DNA of 64,000 nt from Leptobrachium leishanense (taxonomy: Eukaryota; Chordata; Amphibia; Anura; Megophryidae). The DNA lies in NCBI GenBank assembly GCA_009667805.1, contig CM019068.1, positions 9,860,182 to 9,924,181 of the forward strand. The letters run 5' to 3'. This document shows, piece by piece, positions 10,950 to 23,910 of this stretch. The translations under genes and the position numbers were made by a program. The notes under the pieces are model-generated. The model was not told where the DNA came from. It made no database searches and worked only from the letters and a program-made list of their open reading frames with translations. How positions within the stretch are numbered: the stretch's first letter is position 1; every line of letters begins with the position of its first letter.

Positions 10950-12344
10950 CAGGGGTGTGGGAATTGTATCGCCCGAGACATGAAAATCCGGGCGCCGGGC
11001 GAGTAGGTTTTTTTTAGATGCAGTCCGGCGGGCTAGAAGCCAACCGGACTGTGGGCTAATTCCAGGGGCGCCCCCGATACCGGAAGCCAGCATTGAGCTG
11101 GCTTGCCGGCATCCGAGGGGTTGGGGCGGCTGTCCCAACGCTCTAACGGCATTCGGACAGGCCCCTGCAGCTTACCGCGTTTCGTACCTTTTAACGAGCG
11201 CCGCCGGCAAAGTCTTCCAGCGGCCGCTCATTGGGAAGTCCCCAGGCGCGATCTCGGAGTTCACGCTGGGAGCAATCTCGCGAGATCGCGGCTGGGGGCT
11301 GCCCAACGAGCAGCCGCTGCCGATAGAGCGTTCGGACAGCGCCCCATGTCTGGTGTGAGGTCTGAAACATGCCTGTGTGTGTATATACACACACACACAG
11401 CTGCCCTCAGTGTGTATATATATATACAGTGGAAGAAAAAGTATGTGAACCCTTTGGGATTACGTGGAGTTTTGCATGAATTGGTCATAAAATGTCTCTG
11501 ATCTTCATCTAAGTCACAACAATTTGAAAAACACAGTCTGCTTAAAATAATACAACACAAATATTATATGTTTTCATGTGTTTATTGAACATAACCTGTA
11601 AACATTCACAGTTCAGGGTGGAAAAAGTATGTGAACCTTTGGACTTAATAACTGGTTGACCCTCCTTTGGCAGCAATAACCTCAACCAAACGTTTCCTGT
11701 AGTTGCAGATCAGACCTGCACAACGACCTGGAGTAATTTTGGACCACTCCTCTTCACAAAACTGTTTCAGTGTAGCAATATTCTTGGGATGTCTGGTGTG
11801 AATCGCTCTCTTAAGGTCATGCCACAGCATTTCAATCGGGTTGAGGTCAGGACACTGACTGGGCCACTCCAGAAGGCGTATTTTGTTTTGTTGAAGCCAT
11901 TCTTTTGTTGAATAACTTGTATGCTTTGGGTTCATTGTCCTGTTGCATCATCCCATCCTCTGCGGAGCTTCAGTTGGCGGACAGATGGTCTTACGTTTTC
12001 CTGCAAAATGTCTTGATAAACTCTGGAATTCATTTTTCCATCAATGACAACAATCCGTCCAGGCCCTGAGGCAGCAAAGCAGCCCCAAACCATGATGCTC
12101 CTGCGCCATGTTTTTACAGTGGGGATGAGGTTTTGATGTTGGTGTGCTGTGCCTTTTTTTCTCCACACATAGTGTTGTGTGTTTATTAGGGATGCACCGA
12201 TACCACTTTTTTAAGACCGAGTACGAGTACCGATACTTTTTAAAAGTACTCACCGATACCGAGTACCGATACTTTAATTTAATGTCATGTGACGCTTTCC
12301 AATAGGAACAGACCTCATAAAAATTTATATGAGATTGACCGCAG

Positions 12345-12985
12345 CTCACATGGATTTGCCCCCAGGTCTCATGGATTTGCCCCAGGTCTCATGGATTTGC
12401 CCCAGGTCTCATGGATTTGCCCCCCGCTCACATGGGTTTGCCCCAGCTCACATGGATTTGCCCCAGCTCACATGGATTTGCCCCAGCTCTGATGGATATG
12501 TCCCCCCAGGTTCATGGATTTGCCCCCAGGTCTCATGGATTTGCCCCCAGGTCTTATGGATTGGCCCCCAGGTCTCATGGATTTGCCCCAGGTCTCATGG
12601 ATTTGCCCCCAGGTCTCATGGATTGGCCCCCAGGTCTCATGGATTGGCCCCCAGGTCTCATGGATTGGCCCCCAGGTCTCATGGATTTGCCCCCAGGTCT
12701 CATGGATTGGCCCCCAGGTCTCATGGATTGCCCCCAGGTCTCATGGATTTGCCCCCAGGTCTCATGGATTTGCCCCCAGGTCTCATGGATTGCCCCCAGG
12801 TCTCATGGATTGGCCCCCAGGTCTCATGGATTTGCCCCCAGGTCTCATGGATTGGCCCCAGCTCTCATGGATTGGCCCCAGCTCTCATGGATTGGCCCCC
12901 AGGTCTCATGGATTGGCCCCCAGGTCTCATGGATTTGCCCCCAGGTCTCATGGATTGCCCCAGCTCTCATGGATTTGCCCCAGCT
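12345..12985. repeat. 21-bp minisatellite inside the hAT element
   Basis: About 30 units of 20-22 bp of the form TCTCATGGATTTGCCCCCAG with ATTGG/ATTTG variants. All three plus-strand frames stay open across it, giving open frames of 199, 226 and 264 codons (repeats such as HGFAPRS, MDLPPGL and SWICPQV). These are consequences of the repeat, not genes. Confidence 0.95.
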
Positions 12986-12989
12986 CAAA

Positions 12990-13262
12990 CGCTGGCCGTG
13001 TGCATGTAAAGCACGCGGCCAGCGTTCCCCTCCGGCGCGCCAAATACTCACCCTTCCTGAAGTCCGGTCTCTGGGCAGTGATGCGGTCACGTGGCCGCCG
13101 GGCGCATCTGTGACGCTGCCTCCAGCCGAGAGGCAGCGTCACAGGAGCGCCCAGTGGCCGCAGGAACGCATCACTGCCCAGCGACCGGAACTTCAGGAAG
13201 GGTGAGTATTTGGCGCGCCGGAGGGGAACGCTGGCCGCGTGCTTTGCATGCACGCGGCCAGC
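12990..13262. repeat. GC-rich inverted repeat with about 80-bp arms
   Basis: The left arm (GCTGGCCGTGTGCATGTAAA, then GCACGCGGCCAGCGTTCCCC through to about 13072) is repeated in reverse complement at about 13180-13262. The arms share TTGGCGCGCC sites and an ACTTCAGGAAGGGTGAGT block. The 100-bp centre, itself containing CGTCAC inverted repeats, would be the loop. Strongly CpG-rich compared with the surroundings. Confidence 0.85.
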
Positions 13263-13660
13263 TTCCCCAGCCCCGCGGATACCGGCAAGCCGGCCCAGCG
13301 CCGGCTTCCGGTATCGGCGGGATGTATCGGGCCGTTTGCACGAGTAACAAGTACTCGTGCAAACGGCAATATCGGCCCCGATACCGATACTAGTATCGGT
13401 ATCGGTGCATCCCTAGTGTTTATTCCAAACAACTCAATTTTGGTTTCATCTGTCCACAGAATATTTTGCCAGTGGTGCTGTGGAACATCCAGGTGCTCTT
13501 TTGCAAACTTCAAACGTGCTGCAATATTCTTTTTGGACAGCAATGGCTTCCTCCGTGGTGCCCTCCCATGTACTCCATTCTTGTTTAATGTTTTCCTTAT
13601 TGTAGATGTGTCAACAAAAATGTTAGCATGTGCCAGAGATTTCTGTAAGTCTTTAGCTGA

Positions 13661-13831
<171 letters not shown>

Positions 13832-13834
13832 TAA

Positions 13835-13966
<132 letters not shown>

Positions 13967-14288
13967 TAAAGGGCAGGACAGCTTTCAGCAACACATCCAA
14001 TAATATCACACTGATTGGACTCAAGGTTGGCTCACTCCTGGCTCCAATTAGCTCTTGGAGAAGTCATTAGGCTAGGGGTTCACATACTTTTCCACCCTGC
14101 ACTGTGAATGTTTACATGTTATGTTCAATAAACACATGAAAACATATAATGTTTGTGTTGTATTATTTTAAGCAGACTGTGTTTTTCAAATTGTTGTGAC
14201 TTAGATGAAGATCAGATCACATTTTATGACCAATTCATGCAAAGCTCCACGTAATCCCAAAGGGTTCACATACTTTTTCTTGCCACTG

Positions 14289-14446
14289 TATATATATACA
14301 TACACATTGCAGCCCTATGTGTGTGTGTATTTACATATATACACATGTATGTACGGTGTGTGTGTGTACATACACATTGTATGTATGTATACACACAGGG
14401 CTGCAGTGTGTATGTGTATATGTATAAAAATGCATGTATACATACA
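14289..14446. repeat. TA/TG microsatellite
   Basis: Mixed TATATACA, TGTGTGTGTA and ATGTATGTATAC blocks between Tc1 copy A and the first foldback element. Both elements seem to have used it as target. Confidence 0.8.
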
Positions 14447-15356
14447 CAGGGTTATCCAAAGAGATTCGAAAAGTCACCGCACGTTCGGTGACTTTTCGTT
14501 CTCTTCAATTCGGTTCCTTTTGCCGATTGCATTTCGGTGACCCTGCGGTGTATTCAGCAAGCACCACAGGGTCCCCGAATTGCAGGGAAAAGCTGCCGTA
14601 AACCCACCGAAAACTAACCGAATGCACGCTGAAAACAAGCAAAAACATCTGGATTAACCTTTGAAAAAGACGAACAGGAGCCGAACAGGAGCCGAACATG
14701 AGCCGAATCACACAGAGCCGAAGCAGCTGTGACGTAGAGGAGGCAGAATAAATTAGAAAAACCATTTGTATGAATCTGGGAAAAAGAAACGCTGTTTGCA
14801 AAGAAACTACTGAGCGAAAATGTCTGAAATTTTCACAGGAGGTCCAGGGAATGATAATAAAGAGGGCTGTTACAAAAAAAAAAAGTAAACAACTGAAAAA
14901 AAAAAAAAAAAAATCGGACTTTTAATAAAAAAAAAAAAAAACAGAAATGCTTAAAGTATCCTAAAAAAATCTATAAATAAAGAGACTTTTTTGCTGCAGA
15001 ATTTTATAATGAACGGTTTATTAGATATTGAATTAAAACGGGAATATTTTTAACATTGAAGTCTATGGGATTCTCCTGAATAAATTTGCCGAATGAAACC
15101 ACCGAATGGCAGGGCATTAGGGGAACCTTTCACTGCTGGTTTGTGTTCTCTGAATAGCCGAAGCAGTGCTTTTTCATGGGGATTTCACTGCCCTCGAACA
15201 GGGACCGAACAGGCACCGTATGTGCAGGCAATTCGCCAGGATTTGGCGAATTGCCTGCTCTCTGGATAGCCGAATGGCCAGGAAAGGTAACCGAACGCTG
15301 ATTTTCAGCGTTCGGTTACCTTTCTCAAGCAATTCGGATCTCTTTGGATAACCCTG
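14447..15356 (+). mobile_element. Foldback element, copy 1 (3-bp target duplication)
   Basis: Starts CAGGGTTATCCAAAGAGATT and ends ATCTCTTTGGATAACCCTG, with ACA directly repeated at both sides. Within each end lie strong hairpins: CGAAAAGTCACCG/CGGTGACTTTTCG at 14467-14498, CAGGCAATTCGCCA/TGGCGAATTGCCTG at 15225-15258, and GGTAACCGAACGCTGA/TCAGCGTTCGGTTACC near 15285-15320. No open frame of note. The central block includes ATATTTTTAACATTGAAGTC and is conserved in every copy in the window. The superfamily is uncertain: 3-bp duplications fit CMC (CACTA/Chapaev) or Academ better than hAT, Tc1 or piggyBac. Confidence 0.85.
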
Positions 15357-15425
15357 ACAGTTTTGAAGTGTATATATTATATATATATATATACATACAC
15401 CATGTTTCCCCGAAAATAAGACACT

Positions 15426-16341
15426 CAGGGTTATCCAAAGAGATTCGAAAAGTCACCGCACGTTCGGTGACTTTTCGTTCTCTTCAATTCGGTTCCTTTT
15501 GCCGATTGCTGAATACACCGCAGGGTCACCGAAATGCAAACAGCACAGGGTCCCCGAATTGCAGGGAAAAGCTTGCCGAAAACCTGACGAAAACTAACCG
15601 AATGCACGCTGAAAACAAGCAAAAACATCTGGATTAACCTTCGAAAAAGCCGAACAGGAGCCGAATCACACAGAGCCGAATCACACAGAGCCGAATCACA
15701 CAGAGCCGAAGCAGCTGTGACGTAGAGGAGGCAGTGAATAAATTAGAAAAACCATTTGTATGAATCTGGGAAAATGAAACGCTGTTTGCAAAGAAACTAC
15801 TGAGCGAAAATGTCTGAAATTTTCACAGGAGGTCCAGGGAATGATAATAAAGAGGGCTGTTACAAAAAAAATAAGTAAACTGAAAAAAAAAAAAATCGGA
15901 CTTTTTTAAAAAAAAAAAAGAAAATCTGAAAAATGCTTAAAGTATCCTAAAAAATCTATAAATACAGAGACTTTTTGCTGCAGAATTTTATAATGAACGG
16001 TTTATTAGATATTGAATTAAAACGGGAATATTTTTAACATTGCAGCCTATGGGATTCTCCTGAATAAATTTGTCGAATTAAACCACCAAATGGCAGGGCA
16101 TTAGGGGAACCTTTCACTGCTAGTTTGTGTTCTCTGAATAGACGAAGCAGTGCTTTTTGCATGGGGATTTCACTGCCCTCGAACAGGCACCGAACAGGCA
16201 CCGTATGTTCAGGCAATTCGCCAGGATTTGGCGAATTGCCTGCTCTCTGGATAGCCGAATGGCCAGGAAAGGTAACCGAACGCTGATTTTCAGCATTCGG
16301 TTACCTTTCTCAAGCAATTCGGATCTCTTTGGATAACCCTG
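15426..16341 (+). mobile_element. Foldback element, copy 2
   Basis: Same termini as copy 1 (CAGGGTTATCCAAAGAGATT... and ...GGATAACCCTG), flanked by ACT on both sides at 15423-15425 and 16342-16344. It contains the same three hairpins. An AGCCGAATCACACAG unit is repeated three times near 15659-15706. It is very similar to copies 1 and 3 in sequence, indicating recent spread. Confidence 0.88.
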
Positions 16342-16381
16342 ACTGTCTTATATTCTTTTTGGCCCCCAAAAAACACACTAG

Positions 16382-17281
16382 CAGGGTTATTCAAAGAGAT
16401 CCGAATTGCATGAGAAAGGTAACCGAATGCTGAAAATCAGTGTTCGGTTACCTTTCCTGACCATTCGGCTATCCAGAGAGCAGGCAATTCGCCAAATCCT
16501 GGCGAATTGCCTGAACATACGGTGCCTGTTCGGTGCCTGTTCGAGGGCAGTGAAATCCCCATAGAGAAGCACTGCTTCGTCTATTCAGAGAACACAAACC
16601 AGCAGTGAAAGGTTCCCCTAATGTCCTGCCATTCGGTGGTTTAATTCGGCAAATTTATTCAGGAGAATCCCATAGACTTCAATGTTAAAAATATTCCCGT
16701 TTTAATTCAATATCAAATAAACCGTTCATTATAAAATTCTGCAGCAAAAAGTCTCTTTATTTATAGATTTTTTAGGATATTTTAAGCATTTTTCTGTTTT
16801 GTTTTTTTTTTTTTAAAAGTCCGATTTTTTTTTGATTTTTTTTTCAGTTTACTTATTTATTTTGTAACAGCCCTCTTTATTATCATTCCCTGGACCTCCT
16901 GTGAAAATTTCAGACATTTTCGCTCAGTAGTTTCTTTGCAAACAGCTTTTCATTTTCCCAGATTCATACAAATGGTTTTGCTAATTTATTCACTGCCTCC
17001 TCTACGTCACAGCTGCTTTGGCTCTGTGTGATTCGGCTCCTGTTCGGCTCCTGTTCGGCTTCTTCGAAGGTTAATCCAGATGTTTTTGCTTGTTTTCAGC
17101 GTGCCTTCGGTTAGTTTCCGTCAGGTTTGCGGCAGCTTTTCCCTGCAATTCGGGGACCCTGTGGTGTTTGCTGAATACACCGCAGGGTCACCGAAATGCA
17201 ATCGGCAAAAGGAACCGAATTGAAGAGAACGAAAAGTCACCGAACGTGCGGTGACTTTTCGAATCTCTTTGGATAACCCTG
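16382..17281 (-). mobile_element. Foldback element, copy 3 (inverted)
   Basis: Reads as the reverse complement of copies 1 and 2: begins CAGGGTTATTCAAAGAGATC and ends TCTCTTTGGATAACCCTG, flanked by TAG at 16379-16381 and 17282-17284. Together with copy 2, only 40 bp away, it forms a long inverted pair of about 900-bp arms, which would fold into a large hairpin and is expected to be unstable. Confidence 0.88.
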
Positions 17282-17384
17282 TAGGTCTTATTTTTTCTTG
17301 TAATGTTGGTGTCTTTTTTGGCGGTGTACGTCTGGCAATCACTCCGCCTGTGACAGGAGCCAGCATTGGAGGAAGCATCGGCTA

Positions 17385-17715
17385 AGGCTGCAGTCACACA
17401 AATGTTCTTTGAGCAGAAGCAACGCACTGAGTGCGTCCGTGTGACCACACTTCCCTGCGTGTAGCGTGCGTGTAGTGTGCGTGCGCGCATGAATTGTGTG
17501 CACTGCCACCGGACGTGATTTCAGCCTCCCCGTCAAAAAGTTACGACGGATGCAGATGGGGCTACAAAGCGCGATCCTCCTATGGAGTATCGCGCTTTGT
17601 AGCGCTGAGCACACTAAACGCTCAGCGAGGTGGCCAGATGGGCGTCAGAATGGAAGGAACGTCCACTCTCACAGACGCTCCTTCTGCTCAAAGAATGCTG
17701 GTGTGTCCACAGCCT
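17385..17715. mobile_element. TA-flanked miniature element, copy 1
   Basis: AGGCTGCAGTCACACAAATG at the left and its counterpart AGGCTGTGGACACACCAGCA read from the right, with TA on each side (17383-17384 and 17716-17717). The arms continue through ATTCTTTGAGCAGAAG. Inside is a second inverted repeat, AGCGCGAT...ATCGCGCT, at about 17567-17606. It belongs to the family at 24620, 26642 and 47279. Confidence 0.75.
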
Positions 17716-17912
17716 TATGCGGCTCTGCTCCCTCCACTGCCACCTCGCTTCCACTGGCGCCGGTATCACTGATTCTCTCCCGCGGCTCTCCAAGTTGCCT
17801 TACAACTAGGTCTTATTTTCGGGGTAGGTCTTGTATTTTCCCAGTTATCAAAAAAAACACACTAGATCTTATTTTCGGGGAAACAGGGTATATACATATA
17901 CATAGATACACT

Positions 17913-18017
17913 CAACAAAATAGTGTTTAAATAAAGGTATTTATTCATCACATGTATCTGATGCTGCCTCTCTAAGCTGTTATGAATAAAGACCTCTATT
18001 TAAACACTATTTTGTTG
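17913..18017. repeat. Inverted repeat with about 35-bp arms
   Basis: CAACAAAATAGTGTTTAAAT is followed 85 bp later by ATTTAAACACTATTTTGTTG; the arms continue as AAAGGT...ACCTCT and TATTCA...TGAATA with small differences. It could form a stable hairpin and may be a small foldback element or part of the outer 7.1-kb element. Confidence 0.8.
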
Positions 18018-18070
18018 AAATTATTTTTCTTATCAGGACAAGTAGATTTTTTAAAATTTCCACACCCCTG

Positions 18071-21000
18071 GAGGAGCCCCTAAAAAGACACGCCCTGAAT
18101 ATATGGAGGAGCCCCTAAAAAGATATGCCCTGAATATATGGAGGAGCCCCTAAAAAGACACCCACACACCCTGAATATATGGAGGAACCCCTAAAAACAC
18201 ACCCTGAATATATGGAGGAACCCCTAAAAAGACACCCACACACCCTGAATATATGGAGGAACCCCTAAAAAGACACCCACACACCCTGAATATATGGAGG
18301 AACCCCTAAAAAGACACCCGCACACCCTGACTATATGGAGGAACCCCGAAAAAGACACCCACACACCCTGAATATATGGAGGCGCCCCTAAAAAGACACC
18401 CGCACACCCTGAATATATGGAGGAACCCCTAAAACACAACCTGAATATATGGAGGAACCCCTAAAAAGACACCCACACAACCCTGAATATATGGAGGAGC
18501 CCCTAAAAAAGACACCCGCACACCCTGAATATATGGAGGAACCCTAAAAAACACACCCTGAATATATGGAGGAACCCCTAAAAAGACACCCACACACCCT
18601 GAATATATGGAGGAGCCCCTAAAAAAGACACCCGCACACCCTGACTATATGGAGGAACCCCGAAAAAAGACACCCACACACCCTGAATATATGGAGGAAC
18701 CCCTAAAAACACACCCCACACACACTGAATATATGGAGGAACCCCTAAAAACACACCCTGAATATATGGAGGAGCCCCTAAAAAGACACCCACCACACCC
18801 TGAATATATGGAGGAGCCCCTAAAAAGACACACCACACACCCTGAAATATGGAGGAGCCCCTAAAAAAGACACCCACAACACCTGAATATATGGAGGAGC
18901 CCCTAAAAAAAGAACACCCACACACCCTGAATATATGGAGGAGCCCCTAAAAACACACCCTGAATATATGGAGGAACCCCTAAAAACACACCCTGAATAT
19001 ATGGAGGAACCCCTAAAAACACACCCTGAATATATGGAGGAGCCCCTAAAAAGACACCCACACACCCTGAATATATGGAGGAGCCCTATAAAAGACACCC
19101 ACACACCTTGAATATACGGAGGAGCCCCTAAAAAGACACCCACCACACCCTGAATATACGGAGGAACCCCTAAAAAGACACCCGCACACCCTGAATATAT
19201 GGAGGAACCCCTAAAAAGACACCCAAACACCCTGAATATATGGAGGAGCCCCTAAAAAGACACCCGCACACCCTGAATATATGGAGGAGCGCCCCTAAAA
19301 ATACATCAACACAACCTGAATATATGGAGAAGCCCCTAAAAAAGACACCCACACACCTGAATATATGGAGGAGCCCCTAAAAATACACCCACACACCCTG
19401 AATATATGGAGGAACCCCTAAAAATACACCCACACATCCTGAATATATGGAGGCCCCTAAAAAACACCCCGCACATTCCTGAATATATGGAGGAACCCCG
19501 AAAAAAGACACCCACACACCCTGAATATATGGAGGAACCCCGAAAAACACACCCACACACCCTGAATATATGGAGGAACCCCTAAAAAGACACCCACACA
19601 CCCTGAATATATGGAGGAACCCTAAAAAGACACCCGCACACCCCATGACTTATATGGAGGAACCCCGAAAAAAGACACCCACACACCCTGAATATATGGA
19701 GGCGCCCCTAAAAAGACACCCGCACACCCTGAATATATGGAGGAACCCCTAAAAAACACACCCGAATATATGGAGGAACCCCTAAAAAGACACCCACACA
19801 CCCTGAATATATGGAGGAGCCCCTAAAAAGACACCCGCACACCTGAATATATGAGGAACCCCTAAAAACACACCCTGAATATATGGGGGAACCCCTAAAA
19901 AGACACCCACACACCCTGAATATTGGAGGAGCCCCTAAAAAGACACCCGCACACCCTGACTATATGGAGGAACCCCGAAAAAGACACCCACACACCCTGA
20001 ATATATGGAGGAACCCCTAAAAACACACCCACACACACTGAATATATGGAGGAACCCCTAAAAACACACCCTGAATATATGGAGGAGCCCCTAAAAAGAC
20101 ACCCACACACCCTGAATATATGGAGGAGCCCCTAAAAAGACACCCACACACCCTGAATATATGGAGGAGCCCCTAAAAAAAGACACCCACACACCCTGAA
20201 TATATGGAGGAGCCCCTTAAAAAAAGACACCCACACACCCTGAATATATGGAGGAGCCCCTAAAAAACACACCCTGAATATATGAGGAACCCCTAAAAAA
20301 ACACACCCTGAATATATGGAGGAGCCCCTAAAAGACACCCACACACCCTGAATATATGGAGAGCCCCTAAAAAGACACCCGCACACCCTGAATATATGGA
20401 GGAACCCCTAAAAACACACCCTGAATATATGGAGGAACCCCTAAAAAGACACCCACACACCCTGAATATATGGAGGAGCCCCTAAAAAGACACCCGCACA
20501 CCCTGACTATATGGAGGAACCCCGAAAAAGACACCCACACACCCTGAATATATGGAGGAGCCCCTAAAAAGACACCCACACACCTTGAATATACGGAAGG
20601 AGCCCCTAAAAAGACACCCACACACCCTGAAATACGGAGGAACCCCTAAAAAAGACACCCGCACACCCTGAATATATGGAGGAACCCCTAAAAAGACACC
20701 CAAACACCCTGAATATATGGAGGAGCCCCTAAAAAGACACCCGCACACCCTGAATATATGGAGGAGCCCCTAAAAATACACCCACACACCCTGAATATAT
20801 AGAGGAATCCCTAAAAATACACCCACACACCCTGAATATATGGAGGAACCCCTAAAAATACACCCACACATCCTGAATATATGGAGGAGCCCCTAAAAAG
20901 ACACCCGCACATCCTGAATATATGGAGGAAACCCGGAAAAAGACACCCACAACCCTGAATATTATGGAGGAACCCCGAAAAAAACACACCCACACACCCT

Positions 21001-23024
21001 GAATATATGGAGGAACCCCTAAAAACACACCCTGAATATATGGAGGAGCCCCTAAAAAGACACCCTTCACACCCTGAATTATACGGAGGAGCCCCTAAAA
21101 AGACACCCACACACCCTGAATATATGGAGGAGCCCCTAAAAAGACACCCACACACCCTGAATATATGGAGGAGCCCCTAAAAAAGACACCCGCACACCCT
21201 GAATATATGGAGGATCCCCTAAAAAAAGACACCCACAACACCCTGAATTTAGGAGGAGCCCCTAAAAAGACACCCACACACCCTAATATACGGAGGAACC
21301 CCTAAAAAGACACCCGCACACCCTGAATATATGGAGGAGCCCCTAAAAAGACACCCACACACCCTGAATATATGGAGGAGCCCCTAAAAATACACCCGCA
21401 CACCCTGAATATATGGAGGAGCCCCTAAAAATACACCAACACAACCTGAATATATGGAGGAGACCCTAAAAAGACACCCACACACCGTGAATATATGGAG
21501 GAGCCCCTAAAAAAGACACCCTCACACCCTGAATATATGGAGGAACACCTAAAAAGACACCCGCACACCCTGAATATATGGAGGAACACCTAAAAAGACA
21601 CCCACACACCCTGAATATATGGAGGAACCCCTAAAAAGACACCCGCACACCCTGAATATATGGAGGAACCCCTAAAAACACACCCTGAATATATGGAGGA
21701 GCCCCTAAAAAGACACCCACACACCCTGAATATATGGAGGAGCCCCTAAAAAGACACCCGCACACCCTGAATATATGGAGGAGCCCCTAAAAAGACACCC
21801 ACACACCCTGAAGATATGGAGGAGCCCCTAAAAATACACCAACACAACCTGAATATATGGAGAAGCCCCTAAAAAGACACCCACACACCCTGAATATATG
21901 GAGGAGCCCCTAAAAATACACCCACACACCCTGAATATATGGAGGAACCCCTAAAAATACACCCACACATCCTGAATATATGGAGGAGCCCCTAAAAATA
22001 CACCAACACAACCTGAATATATGGAGGAGACCCTAAAAAGACACCCACACACCCTGAATATATGGAGGAGCCCCTAAAAAGACACCCACACACCCTGAAT
22101 ATATGGAGGAGCCCCTAAAAATACACCCACACACCCTGAATATATGGAGGAGCCCCTAAAAATACACCAACACACCCTGAATATATGGAGGAGCCCCTAA
22201 AAAGACACCCACACACCGTGAATATATGGAGGAGCCCCTAAAAAAGACACCCTCACACCCTGAATATATGGAGGAGCCCCTAAAAAGACACCCACACACC
22301 CTGAATATATGGAGGAGCCCCTAAAAAGACACCCGCACACCCTGAATATATGGAGGAACCCCTAAAAAGACACCCACACACCCTGAATATATGGAGGAAC
22401 ACCTAAAAACACACCCACACACCCTGAATATATGGAGGAGCCCCTAAAAAGACACCCGCACACCCTGAATATATGGAGGAGCCCCTAAAAAGACACCCCT
22501 ACACCCTGAATATATGGAGGAGCCCCTAAAAATACACCAACACAACCTGAATATATGGAGAAGCCCCTAAAAAGACACCCACACACCCTGAATATATGGA
22601 GGAGCCCCTAAAAAGACACCCACACACCCTGAATATATGGAGGAGCCCCTAAAAATACACCCGCACACCCTGAATATATGGAGGAGCCCTAAAAAATACA
22701 CCAACACAACTGAATATATGGAGGAGACCCTAAAAAGACACCCACACACCCTGAATATATGGAGGAGCCCCTAAAAAGACACCCACACACCCTGAATATA
22801 TGGAGGAGCCCCTAAAAATACACCCACACACCCTGAATATATGGAGGAACCCCTAAAAAGACACCCGCACACCCTGAATATATGGAGGAGCCCCTAAAAA
22901 TACACCAACACACCCTGAATATATGGAGGAGCCCCTAAAAAGACACCCTCACACCCTGAATATATGGAGGAACACCTAAAAAGACACCCACACACCCTGA
23001 ATATATGGAGGAACCCCTAAAAAC
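18071..23024. repeat. 41/33-bp satellite array, about 5 kb
   Basis: Units of 41 bp built from CCCTGAATATATGGAGGAGC plus CCCTAAAAAGACACCCACAC, intermixed with 33-bp units lacking GACACCCA. GAACC/GAGCC, CGCACAC/CACACAC and AATACACC variants recur in blocks, so higher-order groupings exist. The numerous minus-strand open frames (GSSIYSGCVGVFLGAPPYIQ-type repeats, up to 136 codons) come from stop-free phases and are not genes. The same satellite forms a second array at 51205-53645. Confidence 0.95.
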
Positions 23025-23910
23025 AAGATTGTTAGGAGAGAAAAAAGGACAGATGGGATTGAGCCCAAAATAGGGACACTTGCGAGGTATGTGTGTATAT
23101 GTGGAAACCCTCTGTGGTCTAAAACAAAGTCTCTGAGGACAGGCGCAGTCGCTGGACCCCCTCTGAGAATGCCTTTCAGAGAGCAGGTCAGCAGGCAGCA
23201 TTCATGGGACGACATGCAGCTATTTAGGGGGACGAGGTGCAGCTTGGTAACTGGATATGGGGGAGACGAGGCTCCTTCCTATGTGTGGATTTCAATGACA
23301 AATGTATAGCGTGTACTCAGACACAGGCCAGACTGCCCGGTGTGCCCAACCCCACACGTCTGTGATTACTTTCCATACGTGACCTCTTGCTCTCCCCCAG
23401 GAGGGGGTACTAGTTCACAACATTCGTATTCCTCGGGACCCGAGCCAATAATACTTTAATCTCAAGATGTAAGTGTTCTAGGCCGGGTGCCAACAATGCT
23501 CCTGAAACTCCAATATACAATGTAACGATTTCTGGATTGTGATGGTGAAGGTAAAGCAGACCGGTCGACACGGACGCGTCGCACCAGAACCAGAAATGCA
23601 TTTTCAGAGGAAGAAAAGCATCTTCCCTTCCTGGAACCAATCAAAGTGATGTTTGTAGCTGGATATTTATGGGTTTGAGTGATAACACTTTTGATTGACA
23701 CATGTAGCAGCCGCTGTTTGCTGAATGTCACCTGAGTCACAAATGTTTCTTTTTATGATCCTTTCCTTGTCATAACATGAACCTGAGACCCGAGGAGAAT
23801 TTTTAGTTATTGTTTAAGTTAGTTTTTGCCCTCATGTTTGTTCCACAACTTAGCTTGTGCCAAGGAAAAATTCCCAAAAATAATCCCGATCCACAGAATT
23901 AAACAATAAA
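23025..23910. other. Anonymous, possibly single-copy stretch
   Basis: No transposon ends, tandem repeats or coding domains recognised. Open frames of 70-90 codons on both strands have no family resemblance. It separates the satellite array from the Tc1-like elements. Confidence 0.4.

Larger units (their letters stand above)
12187..13415. mobile_element. Non-autonomous hAT element in Tc1 copy A
   Basis: Ends TAGGGATGCACCGATACC and GGTATCGGTGCATCCCTA are perfect inverted repeats. The 8-bp target duplication GTGTTTAT lies at 12179-12186 and 13416-13423, diagnostic of hAT transposition. It has no transposase: the 1229-bp interior is a 21-bp tandem array (12345-12985) and a GC-rich palindrome (12990-13262). 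The GATGCACCGATAC terminus is a type seen widely in fish and amphibian hAT elements (from memory). It inserted after Tc1 copy A, because it splits the transposase codons exactly. Confidence 0.93.
15400..17887. mobile_element. TIR element split by three later insertions
   Basis: The outer ends are TGTTTCCCCGAAAATAAGA (15403-15421) and TCTTATTTTCGGGGAAACA (about 17867-17885), perfect inverted repeats. Internal partial repeats of CTTATTTTCGGGG also occur near 17812-17823. The body was interrupted by foldback copies 2 and 3 and by a TA-flanked miniature element at 17385-17715; without them only about 340 bp remains. Ends of this CCCCGAAAATAAGAC type recur in many vertebrate genomes, but I cannot name the family. 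Exact outer borders are uncertain by a few bases because the flanks are TA-rich. Confidence 0.7.

Noticed and set aside
12329..13205. Proline-rich open frames of 199-264 codons
   Set aside because: All three frames are open because of the 21-bp repeat; no gene-like flanks, and the repeat sits inside a hAT element.
18224..23215. Many minus-strand frames with GSSIYSGCVGVFLG repeats resembling membrane proteins
   Set aside because: Artefacts of the 41/33-bp satellite; frames change wherever unit length varies.
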